Source: Nonomuraea cypriaca
GTDB taxonomy: Bacteria; Actinomycetota; Actinomycetes; Streptosporangiales; Streptosporangiaceae
DNA length: 38,958 bases
Reading direction: 5' to 3'
NCBI RefSeq assembly: GCF_015645445.1
Contig: NZ_JADOGI010000093.1
Coordinates: 1-38,958 of the forward strand
Under the pieces are notes generated by a model. The model made no database searches. It saw nothing but the letters and a program-made list of their open reading frames with translations, and had not been told where the DNA came from. Below are positions 8,689 through 16,130 of this stretch, in pieces. The translations under genes and the position numbers were made by a program. How positions within the stretch are numbered: position 1 is the first letter of the stretch; each line of letters opens with the position of its first letter.

Positions 8689-8759
8689 CCAGCACCGCCT
8701 GTACATCTCCCGCGCATGCGCGGCCCCACCCCTGAGGTGCCGTGGTCAGTGGTACCTGT

Positions 8760-8945
8760 CAAGGCGAATTGATATGGCCGATCCACATGCCTGGCATCGA
8801 GACACCATAGCAACGCCACATTTTCCACTCAAGCCGCAATCTTTTACAAGAATCAAAATGTCACGGTTTGTGGTCTCAAACCCCTCAATTCGCCGATCTC
8901 ACGTGGAAGAGTCAAGCGAGCTTGTCATGATATCCGACTGGCACT
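8760..8945. other. AT-rich intergenic interval
   Basis: This stretch between the terpene synthase stop and the GTPase start is markedly poorer in GC than its surroundings, with some 60-nt lines near 40 % GC. No convincing ORF, hairpin terminator or mobile-element end was seen. On the minus strand a TTGACA-like box lies near 8760, but no matching -10 element is clear. It is most likely the promoter region of the GTPase gene. Confidence 0.45.
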
Positions 8946-9812
8946 TTAAGTCGCCGGTCCATAGGCCGAAATGCCATTGATGCCGGCGCTGAATCCGATC
9001 TGTCTTCGCAGGTAGGTGGCGGTGCGGGGGCTGCGCGCGCGTACCGGCTCGATCAGGCGGGACGCCTCGCCCGCCAGCTCCGCCATCGCGTCCCTCACCT
9101 CGGCGCGGCTGACGCCGAGCGCGAGCACGTTCAGGTCTCCCCAGCTCATGTCCCTGCGGTACGACGCCACGTCACCGAGCAGATGCAGGTACCGCTGCAC
9201 CAGCCCGCTCACGGCGCGCAGGTCCCGCAGGTGGGCCTTCGACCAGTCGTCGGCCGTGTAGATCCAGTGCGACAGGTCCACGAAGCAGGAGCCGCGGCTG
9301 TCGGCGTTGTCGAGGTAGCGGGCCAGGGTGGGCGCGGCCTGCGTGTCCCGCCACACCCACGCCCTGGCCATGCCGGCGAGCATCCTGGCGAGCTGGTCGC
9401 GCCACAGCCACCGCAGGTCGCGGAACTCCTCGACGGTGGCCAGCTCGTCGCGCAGGTCGGCCAGGAAGCGGGTGGCCGCCGACTGGGGCACGGCGCCGTC
9501 GGCGACGGACAGGCATTCGCGGGTCAGGCGGTTCACCTGCTCGCGGGTGGTGGCGGTGTGGTCGACCAGCCGGTCGACGGCCATGACCCACAGGGCGGCG
9601 CGGTTGACGACCTTCAGCCGGTCGGCGGTGGCCCAGGGGGCGCTGAAGGCCATGCTCAGGGTCAGGGCGTTGTAGAACTCCCCGTCGAACGCCGCCTGCG
9701 GGAACAGTCCGCCGTACATCTGGGCGCAGCGCCGCAGATCCCTGCCGCACTCGGCGGCCAGCGCGCACGTCCTGCCGAGCTCGAAGGCCTCGGCCAGCTC
9801 GGCGTCCGGCAT
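8946..9812 (-). CDS. Atypical class I terpene synthase-like protein
   Basis: 288 residues, all-helical isoprenoid-synthase fold by pattern. The region AALWVMAVDRLVDHTATT is in the place of the first Mg2+-binding motif, with DRLVD instead of DDxxD/E. LLGDVASYRRDMSWGDLNVLAL is in the place of the NSE motif, with G for the first Asn/Asp, Ser kept and Asp at the final acidic position. The C-terminal RY pair is replaced by SAYGPAT. It is shorter than typical bacterial sesquiterpene synthases (about 330) and lacks their N-terminal ~40 residues. It may act on an unusual prenyl substrate or be catalytically weak. ATG 9812 is one base after the TAG of a short upstream ORF, suggesting coupling. It lies about 125 nt downstream of the TPR-CHAT gene on the same strand. 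Confidence 0.72.
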   Translation of the reverse strand: MPDAELAEAFELGRTCALAAECGRDLRRCAQMYGGLFPQAAFDGEFYNALTLSMAFSAPWATADRLKVVNRAALWVMAVDRLVDHTATTREQVNRLTRECLSVADGAVPQSAATRFLADLRDELATVEEFRDLRWLWRDQLARMLAGMARAWVWRDTQAAPTLARYLDNADSRGSCFVDLSHWIYTADDWSKAHLRDLRAVSGLVQRYLHLLGDVASYRRDMSWGDLNVLALGVSRAEVRDAMAELAGEASRLIEPVRARSPRTATYLRRQIGFSAGINGISAYGPAT

Positions 9813-9813
9813 C

Positions 9814-9870
9814 CTAGGGCCGCTCGATGGGCTCGCGGATCATGGGCGACGACCCCCAGTACCCCGACAT
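9814..9870 (-). CDS. Candidate 18-aa leader peptide
   Basis: The ORF reads MSGYWGSSPMIREPIERP and then TAG. It starts at an ATG behind AACAGGTGC, and its stop is followed after one G by the terpene synthase ATG. All 17 codons after the start end in G or C, although the DNA just upstream is AT-rich, which suggests real coding. It could be a leader peptide coupling translation into the terpene synthase gene. Alternatively it could be that protein's original N-terminus, now out of frame by one base. No family is recognised. Confidence 0.45.
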   Translation of the reverse strand: MSGYWGSSPMIREPIERP

Positions 9871-9937
9871 ATGCACCTGTTAGCCGAATTGTTTCATGAT
9901 CGCGTGCTATCGATCAAGGCATCAGCAGCGTGGCCGA

Positions 9938-12628
9938 TCAGCCCGCTCCGATGGCTATGAACGACACGTCGTCCCCCCTCGCCTCGCACAACGCCTCGGC
10001 CAGCGTCAGCCCCCTGCGCAGCCCGTCGTGCAACCGGACCATCACCGGCACGGCCGTCTCGTCGTTCACGGGGACGACGCTCGCGACGATGCCGGCGGTG
10101 CCGAGGTGCAGCAGGGCGGTGGCCAGGCCCAGCAGCTCGTCGGCGCCGACGGCGGCCATCTGGCCGGAGTCGCAGCTGGACAGGACGAGCCGGTAGGGGG
10201 CGTGGCGCAGGCGTTCCAGGTCGTATCCGGTCAGGGGGCCGTCGTCGAGGTGCAGCGAGGAGAACAGCGGGCTGTCGGCCCTGAACGTGCCGTGCGCGGC
10301 CAGATGGGCGAGCAGGCAACCGTCGATCGCCGCCAGCACGCCGGCCGCGGTGGCCCGCCCACCGGAGAACACCACGGCCCGCTCCTCCTGCCCCCGCGGG
10401 GGGTCGTACAGGCGGGCGATGTCGCGGATCTCGGTGTCGGCGTTGGCGACGCCGGGGCCGCGTACGAGGACGACGCGGTCGCTCCCGGGACGGGGCGCGG
10501 CACGGGCGCGCAGCCAGGCACCGGCGGACGGCGCGACGGTGAACGGCCTGCGGCGCAGGGCGGGCAGCAGACCCCAGGGGGTGGTGTGCAGGGTGCTCGG
10601 GGGCACCACCACGAGCGGTCCATCGCCGAGCCTGGCGGCGACGGGGCCGAGGACGGCGGCTTCGAGCCGGGCGCCGAGTTCGCGCAGCTCGCGCTGGTCG
10701 GGGTGGCGTTCGTAGGCCAGGCGGCGGAGCCTGGAGCGGGCGAACTCGACCTCCGCCGCGGCGTTCGCGACCGGGCCGGCCCGATGACGGCGCACCGTGC
10801 CGTCGCCGCAGAGCAGGATGTGCAGCGTGCCGTCGATCACCACCAGCTCGGCCAGCCGCCCGCCGCCGAGCGCCGCCAGCAGCCGCTCCACGCGGTCGTC
10901 GCGCTCCCCGCTCTCACCCTGGCCGCGCATGCGCAGCGTCTTGGCGCGTACCTGCGACTCCAGGCGGCTTCTGTCGCGTTCGAGCGCGGCCGCCGCGGCG
11001 GCGCCGTCCGAGCGGGCCTCGGACAGCAGGTGCTCGGCCTGGCGCAGGGCCGCCAGCCGGGCCAGCAGTTCCTCGTCCTCCGGCGGGCGTACGGCGGGCA
11101 CGGCGAGCGCCGTGGCCCGCCACCGCTCCGTCCACGCCAGCAGGCGGCGGGGACGGCCCGAGCGCAGGAGGTGGCGCTGGGCCAGGCTCGCCAGCTCGGC
11201 GCCCTGCGCGGTGGCCAGGGCGCGCAGCTCCGACGAGCCGAACGTGAGCCGGTGCTCCTCGAGCAGCGCCAGCCCGGCGTCGCACGCCCGCAGCAGCCGC
11301 CGCGGCTGTCCCGCGGCCTCGGCCCTGAGCGCCTCGGCCAGCCACCCGCCCGCCCTGGACGTGGCCGGCCCCTTGCGCCTGGCCGCCGCCGCCCTGGACA
11401 GGTGCCGCTCGGCCACGGCCGCCCGGCCCAGGGTCAGCGCGGTACGCCCGGCCAGCAGATGCGCCTGCCACACCTCGGGCGAACCCAGCTCGCTCAACCG
11501 CCCGGCCAGCCGCTGCGCCTCCGCCAGCACCTTGCGGCACGCGGCCACCGCGTCCTTCCCGTCCGGCCCGTCCCCGTCCCACGCGGGCACGCCGCCCGCA
11601 GGCCCGGACGTGACGGGTGGCGGCAGGGTGGCGTGCTCGGCTTGGAGGAGGATCAGGCGGGCGTGCTCGGCCCACCAGACGCGGCGCTGCCCGGCGAACA
11701 GGCGGCGGGCCTCGGCGGCGCGGGCGCGCGCCGTGACCGGGTCGGCGGCGAGCAGGGCGGCCCTGGCGGCGATGAGCAGCAGCTCGGCCCGCCGCGTGGA
11801 CTGCCCGCGCAGCCGGGCCAGCAACCGCAGCGCCCCGTCGGCCTGCTCCAGCGCGTCCCGGGCGAGGCCCGCCGCGAGCAGCACCGAGCACCGGTCGGCC
11901 ACCAGGTCGAACATCGGCGTCCCCAGCTCGCGAAAGCGCCTCTCAGCCTCGTCGAGCAGGTCCAGGGAGGCCGGCAGGTCACCGGTCCTGAAGGCCGCGA
12001 GCCCCCGGTTCTGCACGGCCACCGCCAGGTCGTGCTCCTGCCGGGTGGTGCCCAGCATGCGCTCCGCCGTACGGAAGTCGGCCTCCCCCAGCGCCACCGC
12101 CCCCAGCGCGAGGTTGACATGCCCGCGCAGGGTGAGCGCCCGCGCCGCCCACACGGTGTCATGGGCCGCCAGCAGGGTGGGCACCGAACGCCGCAGGTCG
12201 CCGAGCGCCTCCTGGTGCCGCCCCAGGATCCAGTGCGCCCCGGCCCGCCTGAACAGCACCCGCGCCCGCGTCGTGCCGTTGGCCCGCGCCGCGGCGGAGT
12301 CGAGGGCGGTCAGCCCCGAGCGGGTCCTGCCGTCGTGCAGCAGCGCGATGCCGAGCGTGGCCAGCACGTCGGACTCGCGGTCGGCCGAACCGGCCCGGCG
12401 CGCCAGGCGTACGGCCTGGCGCAGCTCGCCGATGGCGGTCCCGAGGTCCCCGAACTCCCGATGCAGGATGCCGAGCGCCTGCCTGGCGATCGACGACTCG
12501 TAGGGGCCGGGGCCGTCGGCGAGCACGGCTCTGGCCGCGCTCAGCGCCTCCTGGGGCCTGGCGAAGACCAGGGCGAGGAGGTCATGCGGATCTTCCCCGG
12601 ACACGAGTCGATGGTAGAAGCCGCGCAC
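9938..12628 (-). CDS. TPR-CHAT caspase-like protease
   Basis: 896 residues. Residues ~1-560 are tandem helical TPR-like repeats (for example EALSAARAVLADG, AIGELRQAVRLARRAG, ALGDLRRSVPTLLAAHDT); ~600-896 is a CHAT domain of the caspase clan. The predicted catalytic pair is H779 in HLAAHGTF and C819 in LSSCDSGQ, both intact and in the usual context, with HLGTAGIVASVVPVND following. CHAT proteases cut specific partner proteins, and the TPR part normally receives the activating signal or partner. No signal peptide or membrane segment is seen, so it is cytoplasmic. The start is placed at GTG 12628, for lack of a better candidate; the ribosome site is poor. It is divergent from the S8 protease-sigma operon, with 73 bp between starts, which suggests joint control. 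Confidence 0.88.
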   Translation of the reverse strand: MRGFYHRLVSGEDPHDLLALVFARPQEALSAARAVLADGPGPYESSIARQALGILHREFGDLGTAIGELRQAVRLARRAGSADRESDVLATLGIALLHDGRTRSGLTALDSAAARANGTTRARVLFRRAGAHWILGRHQEALGDLRRSVPTLLAAHDTVWAARALTLRGHVNLALGAVALGEADFRTAERMLGTTRQEHDLAVAVQNRGLAAFRTGDLPASLDLLDEAERRFRELGTPMFDLVADRCSVLLAAGLARDALEQADGALRLLARLRGQSTRRAELLLIAARAALLAADPVTARARAAEARRLFAGQRRVWWAEHARLILLQAEHATLPPPVTSGPAGGVPAWDGDGPDGKDAVAACRKVLAEAQRLAGRLSELGSPEVWQAHLLAGRTALTLGRAAVAERHLSRAAAARRKGPATSRAGGWLAEALRAEAAGQPRRLLRACDAGLALLEEHRLTFGSSELRALATAQGAELASLAQRHLLRSGRPRRLLAWTERWRATALAVPAVRPPEDEELLARLAALRQAEHLLSEARSDGAAAAAALERDRSRLESQVRAKTLRMRGQGESGERDDRVERLLAALGGGRLAELVVIDGTLHILLCGDGTVRRHRAGPVANAAAEVEFARSRLRRLAYERHPDQRELRELGARLEAAVLGPVAARLGDGPLVVVPPSTLHTTPWGLLPALRRRPFTVAPSAGAWLRARAAPRPGSDRVVLVRGPGVANADTEIRDIARLYDPPRGQEERAVVFSGGRATAAGVLAAIDGCLLAHLAAHGTFRADSPLFSSLHLDDGPLTGYDLERLRHAPYRLVLSSCDSGQMAAVGADELLGLATALLHLGTAGIVASVVPVNDETAVPVMVRLHDGLRRGLTLAEALCEARGDDVSFIAIGAG

Positions 12629-12643
12629 TCCGGGCGTCCATGC

Positions 12644-12674
12644 TGTATCAGCCGGCCCTCTGGCCGCTCATACA
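12644..12674. promoter_or_regulatory. 31-bp inverted repeat, candidate operator
   Basis: The left arm TGTATCAGCCGGCC and right arm GGCCGCTCATACA are near-complements around a CTCT spacer, with one C:C mismatch and one bulged base. It is centred between the start codons of the TPR-CHAT gene (12628) and the S8 protease gene (12702). As DNA it could be a dimeric-regulator site serving both promoters; as RNA it could be a 5' leader hairpin. Confidence 0.5.
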
Positions 12675-12701
12675 CACGTAACCGCGAGGAGGGACGGAAG
12701 C

Positions 12702-14048
12702 ATGACCGCACCGGACGCCCGCTTCTGGGAACAGCTGGAGATACTCAACGAGGCCCTGCCGGACGGCACCCGGGCAGCGGCGGGCCCCAATGGCGCCGCC
12801 GAGCTCTCCTCGGAGGTGCAGCCGAGGTTCGCCTACCTCGACGGCCACATCCTGGTGAGCGCGCGGGACGCTGAGCGGGCCGTCGCCGCGGTCGAGCGCC
12901 TCCAGCCCGGCGCCGGCGCGGTCACCGTGGCCTGGCCGCCGGCCGCGGACAGGGAGCGCGTCTCCGTACGCAGGCTCTCCGTCGGCTCCAGGGACGTCTG
13001 CCAGACCGTCGAGCTCCTGACCGGCGAGAACATCAAGGCGAGCCTGGTCCACTTCCTCACGGTCGCCGGCGTCAACCTGTGCCCGGGCGACGAGCCGGTC
13101 CCGAGCTCCGGGCCGCTCATCCCGCCGGTGTCCGGCCGCGACCGGGGCTCGAACACGACCGTCGCCGTCCTCGACACCGGCCTCGTCCACGACTACCTCG
13201 ACCACCAGTGGCTGGCCGCGAACTCGGGCATCCCGAACATCCCGATGGTCCAGGGCGACGTCACCGCTCCCGGCGACGAACTCGACGCCGACGGCCTCAT
13301 CAAGCCGTACGTCGGCCACGGCACGTTCATCGCCGGCGTCCTGCGCTGCGTGGCCCCGGCCGCCACCGTACGCGTCCACAACGCCTTCCCGTACGGCGGC
13401 GCCGCCATGGAGGACGAGCTGGGCCTGATCCTGCTCCAGGCCATGGAGGAGCACGGCTGGCCGGACATCATCTCCCTGTCGGCCGGCACCAGGAGCAACG
13501 ACGCCGGCGTGCTGCTCGGCCTGGCCGACTTCATGGACGAGCTGGCCGCGCACCCGGAGACGCTGCTGGTGGCGGCGGCCGGCAACGACGGCGAGACGCT
13601 GCCGTTCTGGCCGGCCGCGTACGCCGCGGAGCCGGTCAACGCCTCCGGCGACGTGGTGGTCTCGGTGGGCGCGCTGCGCGAGGACGGCCAGGGCCGGGCC
13701 TGCTTCAGCAACCACGGCGACTGGGTGAAGGTGTACGCCCCGGGCGAGCGGCTGGTCAACGCCTTCACCTCCGGCCCGTACCAGTACGGCTACCCGCACC
13801 GCACCACCTGCCGCTTCTCCGACCCGCCCCTCTACCCGGCCTGCACGTGCGTGGCGTCGCTGCAGGACGGCGACAAGGCGACCTTCACCGGCCTGGCGAC
13901 GTGGAGCGGCACGTCGTTCGCCACGCCGATCGTCGCCGGACTGGTCGCGGCCCGCATGTCGCAGGAGCAGGTGTCCTCCCGCGTGGCCGCCGCGCAGCTG
14001 ATGTCGGGGCTGCTGGCGGTTCCGGATTTGAGCGGTTTCCTCGGATGA
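12702..14048 (+). CDS. Cytoplasmic S8 (subtilisin-like) serine protease
   Basis: 448 residues with a complete subtilase triad: D158 (AVLDTG), H206 (GHGTFIAG), S405 (SGTSFATP), plus oxyanion-hole N295 (AAAGNDGE). Residues 1-145 are a family-specific N-terminal region, not a standard inhibitor I9 prodomain. There is no signal peptide, so it probably acts inside the cell. A cysteine-rich insert (TTCRFSDPPLYPACTC, residues ~368-383) precedes the Ser motif. ATG 12702 has a strong AGGAGG 9 nt upstream. The gene heads an operon with the sigma factor (73 nt downstream) and its small partner, and is divergent from the TPR-CHAT protease. Two intracellular proteases beside a sigma factor point to proteolytic signalling; substrates are unknown. 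Confidence 0.9.
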   Translation: MTAPDARFWEQLEILNEALPDGTRAAAGPNGAAELSSEVQPRFAYLDGHILVSARDAERAVAAVERLQPGAGAVTVAWPPAADRERVSVRRLSVGSRDVCQTVELLTGENIKASLVHFLTVAGVNLCPGDEPVPSSGPLIPPVSGRDRGSNTTVAVLDTGLVHDYLDHQWLAANSGIPNIPMVQGDVTAPGDELDADGLIKPYVGHGTFIAGVLRCVAPAATVRVHNAFPYGGAAMEDELGLILLQAMEEHGWPDIISLSAGTRSNDAGVLLGLADFMDELAAHPETLLVAAAGNDGETLPFWPAAYAAEPVNASGDVVVSVGALREDGQGRACFSNHGDWVKVYAPGERLVNAFTSGPYQYGYPHRTTCRFSDPPLYPACTCVASLQDGDKATFTGLATWSGTSFATPIVAGLVAARMSQEQVSSRVAAAQLMSGLLAVPDLSGFLG

Positions 14049-14086
14049 TGTCGACTTCGGTGCCTGGGCGCGGTTCACGAAATATC

Positions 14087-14119
14087 ATGTCCTTCCCGCC
14101 CGACAAGAGGAAGAGACAT
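14087..14119 (+). promoter_or_regulatory. Hairpin covering the sigma-factor RBS
   Basis: ATGTCCTTCC (14087-14096) can pair with GGAAGAGACAT (14109-14119), leaving one bulged base and a 12-nt loop. The right arm contains the only Shine-Dalgarno-like sequence (GAGGAAGAG) before the GTG at 14122. In the transcript this would mask the ribosome site unless translation arriving from the upstream protease gene opens it. The pairing is seen; the regulation is inferred. Confidence 0.42.
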
Positions 14120-14121
14120 CC

Positions 14122-14703
14122 GTGGACGACACCGCTGCCCTCGTCGCGGCGGCCGCGGACGGGGACTGGGGTGCGTGGAAGCAGCTCTACCAGCGCTTCA
14201 GCGGCCTGGTGTGGTCCGTGGCGCGGAGCCATCTGATGAACGCCTCCGACGCCCAGGACGTGTGCCAGACGACGTGGTTCCGCTTCTCCGAGCACCTGAC
14301 CACGCTCAGGGACCCGGGTAAGGCGGGCGCGTGGCTGGCCAGCACGGCCAGGCACGAGGCGTTGCGGGTCCTGCGCACCAGCGGCAGGTCGGTGCCCGTC
14401 GGCGACATCGAACTGCTCGGCCTGGACATCGACGAACGCTCGCCCGAGCTGCTCCTGCTGCAGTCGGAGGAGGCCGAGGAGCGGGCGAAGCGCGAGCAGG
14501 CGGTGTGGGAGGCGTTCCAGGAGCTGCCCGACCGGTGCAGGCGGCTGCTGCGTATCCTCATCGCCTCGCCGCGGCCGAGCTACCAGGAGATCGCGGACGG
14601 GCTGGACATGCCGGTCGGCAGCATCGGCCCCAACCGGGGGCGATGCCTGAAAAGGCTGGGCGACCTGATCGACCGGCGCGGGGTCAGCGGCATCCGGGGG
14701 TGA
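14122..14703 (+). CDS. ECF-like RNA polymerase sigma factor
   Basis: 193 residues. Region 2 is seen as DWGAWKQLYQRFSGLVWSVARS with DAQDVCQTTWFRFSEHLTTLRDP, and GAWLASTARHEALRVLR follows. Region 4 is FQELPDRCRRLLRIL with the helix-turn-helix SYQEIADGLDMPVGSIGPNRGRCLKRL. A variable acidic linker, LLGLDIDERSPELLLLQSEE, joins them. It probably directs RNA polymerase to a small regulon that may include its own operon. No zinc-containing membrane anti-sigma gene is adjacent; the next gene, 6 nt downstream, is a small soluble protein that may take that role. GTG 14122 is used, 9 nt after GAGGAAG, which is itself inside a potential hairpin. Confidence 0.9.
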   Translation: MDDTAALVAAAADGDWGAWKQLYQRFSGLVWSVARSHLMNASDAQDVCQTTWFRFSEHLTTLRDPGKAGAWLASTARHEALRVLRTSGRSVPVGDIELLGLDIDERSPELLLLQSEEAEERAKREQAVWEAFQELPDRCRRLLRILIASPRPSYQEIADGLDMPVGSIGPNRGRCLKRLGDLIDRRGVSGIRG

Positions 14704-14709
14704 TGGGCG

Positions 14710-15171
14710 GTGACGGACATGGATCACCATGGCGACCATGACGACGAGGGCATGGAGCTGGAGGAGAGGCTCCGTGCGATCGCGGAGCAGCTCGATCCGG
14801 TCCCGGCCGGGTTGTTCGACGAGGCGATGCTGGCGTACTCGCTCAGGACGCTGGACGCGGAGCTGGCCGAGCTGACGTTCGACTCGTGGGACGAGGCGAC
14901 GGCCACCCGGGTGCGGGGCGGGCGGGCGCGGCTGCTCACGTTCACCGCGGGCGAGCTGGTGGTGGAGCTGGAGGTCGCCGACCGGCGGCTGGTGGGGCGG
15001 CTGTCCGGCGGGCCTGCCGCGATCGAGGTCCAGCGGCGCGACGGCGGGACCCGGTTGCGCGCGGACGAGCTGGGCCGGTTCACCACGGGCGAGCTGTCTC
15101 CCGGGCCGCTGCGGCTGCGGGTCAGCCCGGAGCACAGGGCACCGGTGGTGACCTCCTGGATCCGGATCTGA
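14710..15171 (+). CDS. Small acidic partner protein of the sigma factor
   Basis: 153 residues, no named family recognised. The N-terminus (MTDMDHHGDHDDEGMELEER) is rich in His and acidic residues. A helical segment (AEQLDPVPAGLFDEAMLAYS, then LRTLDAELAELTF) is followed by a beta-rich domain (LLTFTAGELVVELEVADRRL through PLRLRVSPEHRAPVVTSWI). No membrane segment or zinc anti-sigma motif (HxxxCxxC) is present. GTG 14710 lies 6 nt after the sigma stop with GATGGGCGGTG in front, so the genes are tightly coupled. The position suggests a sigma-factor inhibitor or adaptor, and possibly the substrate of one of the two adjacent proteases, as Csx30 is in the Craspase pathway. That is inference only. 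Confidence 0.65.
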   Translation: MTDMDHHGDHDDEGMELEERLRAIAEQLDPVPAGLFDEAMLAYSLRTLDAELAELTFDSWDEATATRVRGGRARLLTFTAGELVVELEVADRRLVGRLSGGPAAIEVQRRDGGTRLRADELGRFTTGELSPGPLRLRVSPEHRAPVVTSWIRI

Positions 15172-15349
15172 CCCGCCCGCGAGCTCGGCCGCACGGATCA
15201 CGTCGCCCCCGCTGAGGACGTGCTCCGGCGCGGCCACGCACGGTGGGGCGAGCCCGGCGTGAACCGCGGATCGCCGCCCCTCACCTCACAAGAGCGCGGG
15301 AGGGTACGTCTGATACAACCCGGCTACAACACAGCTGCGAATCCGCGCC

Positions 15350-16108
15350 TCAGCGCAGCAGGCACCAGACGGCCGTGGCGTCGTCGTGCCGCTTCCCGCG
15401 CACCGGCCCCCGTTCCTTCTCCAGCTCCCTGACCGCCCTGATCACGTGGACCGGCCCGTACGCGTCCAGCGCCGCGACGACGTCGGCCCAGCTCCAGGCG
15501 TACCAGTCGACGAGCCGCGCCACCCCGTCGGTGACCGGCGCGACCGCGCGCACGCGCCGGGCCTCCACCGCCCCGCACACCGCCTGACCCGCCGCCTCGG
15601 GCCGCGCCGCGGCCACCCAGAACCCGCCGGGCGTGTTGCGCGTCCGCCGGACCAGCTCCAGTGCGTAAGGACGCCCGCCGGGCAGGCGTTCGAGCCGATC
15701 GTCGGAGACGACCTCCACCCCGCCCCCGGCCAGCGCGAACACGACCGGCGAGTCCCCGAGCACGAGATACTCCACGCGCCCGCGCGCGCCGCGGACGAGC
15801 GCCACGGTCGAGGACGGCGAGTCCGGATTGGCCAGATCGCAGGTGTCCGCATGCGCCGCCGCCGTCGCCGAGATGGCCGCCTCGAGGACGCCCGCCAGCG
15901 GCGTGCGGTCGTCGCGGGACAGCCTGGCCGCCAGCTCACCCCCGAGCCGCCCCACCAGCCACGGCACGTCGTGCGCGCACCCGCTGTCCACGCCGGCCGC
16001 CGGCGTGGCCCCGTCGAGCACGACGGCCCACGAGGGCCCGGCGATCACCAGGTCCTCGTTGGGCCGCTCGGACCCGGCCTCGGTGGCGTACGTGATCTGC
16101 GCGAACAT
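15350..16108 (-). CDS. PP2C-type Ser/Thr phosphatase-like protein
   Basis: 252 residues. PP2C motifs are recognisable in order: GSERPNEDLV and VVLDGATP (metal site), PSSTVALVRG, LGDSPVVFAL, VTDGVARLVDWY and a C-terminal KRHDDATAVW carrying the last metal-binding Asp. It probably removes phosphate from serine/threonine or otherwise signals in the cytoplasm; no membrane segment is seen. It begins 22 nt after the M24 peptidase stop on the same strand, so the two are likely co-transcribed. Sequence drift around the first motif (PNED instead of RxxNED/D) leaves some doubt about activity. Confidence 0.82.
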   Translation of the reverse strand: MFAQITYATEAGSERPNEDLVIAGPSWAVVLDGATPAAGVDSGCAHDVPWLVGRLGGELAARLSRDDRTPLAGVLEAAISATAAAHADTCDLANPDSPSSTVALVRGARGRVEYLVLGDSPVVFALAGGGVEVVSDDRLERLPGGRPYALELVRRTRNTPGGFWVAAARPEAAGQAVCGAVEARRVRAVAPVTDGVARLVDWYAWSWADVVAALDAYGPVHVIRAVRELEKERGPVRGKRHDDATAVWCLLR

Positions 16109-16130
16109 GACCGTGCCAGGCCCGCGCGCC

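Noticed and set aside
12652..12665. Small CGGCC/GGCCG stem in the CHAT-S8 intergenic region
   Set aside because: It is simply the core of the larger inverted repeat reported at 12644-12674.
9938..15171. CRISPR array or Cas gene linked to the TPR-CHAT module
   Set aside because: No direct repeats with regular spacers and no gRAMP/Cas7-11-like gene were found in the window.
15172..15237. Possible gene remnant on the minus strand (reading AAPEHVLSGGDVIRAAELAG)
   Set aside because: The codons look coding-like but the frame runs on as an antisense shadow with no family match and no ribosome site.
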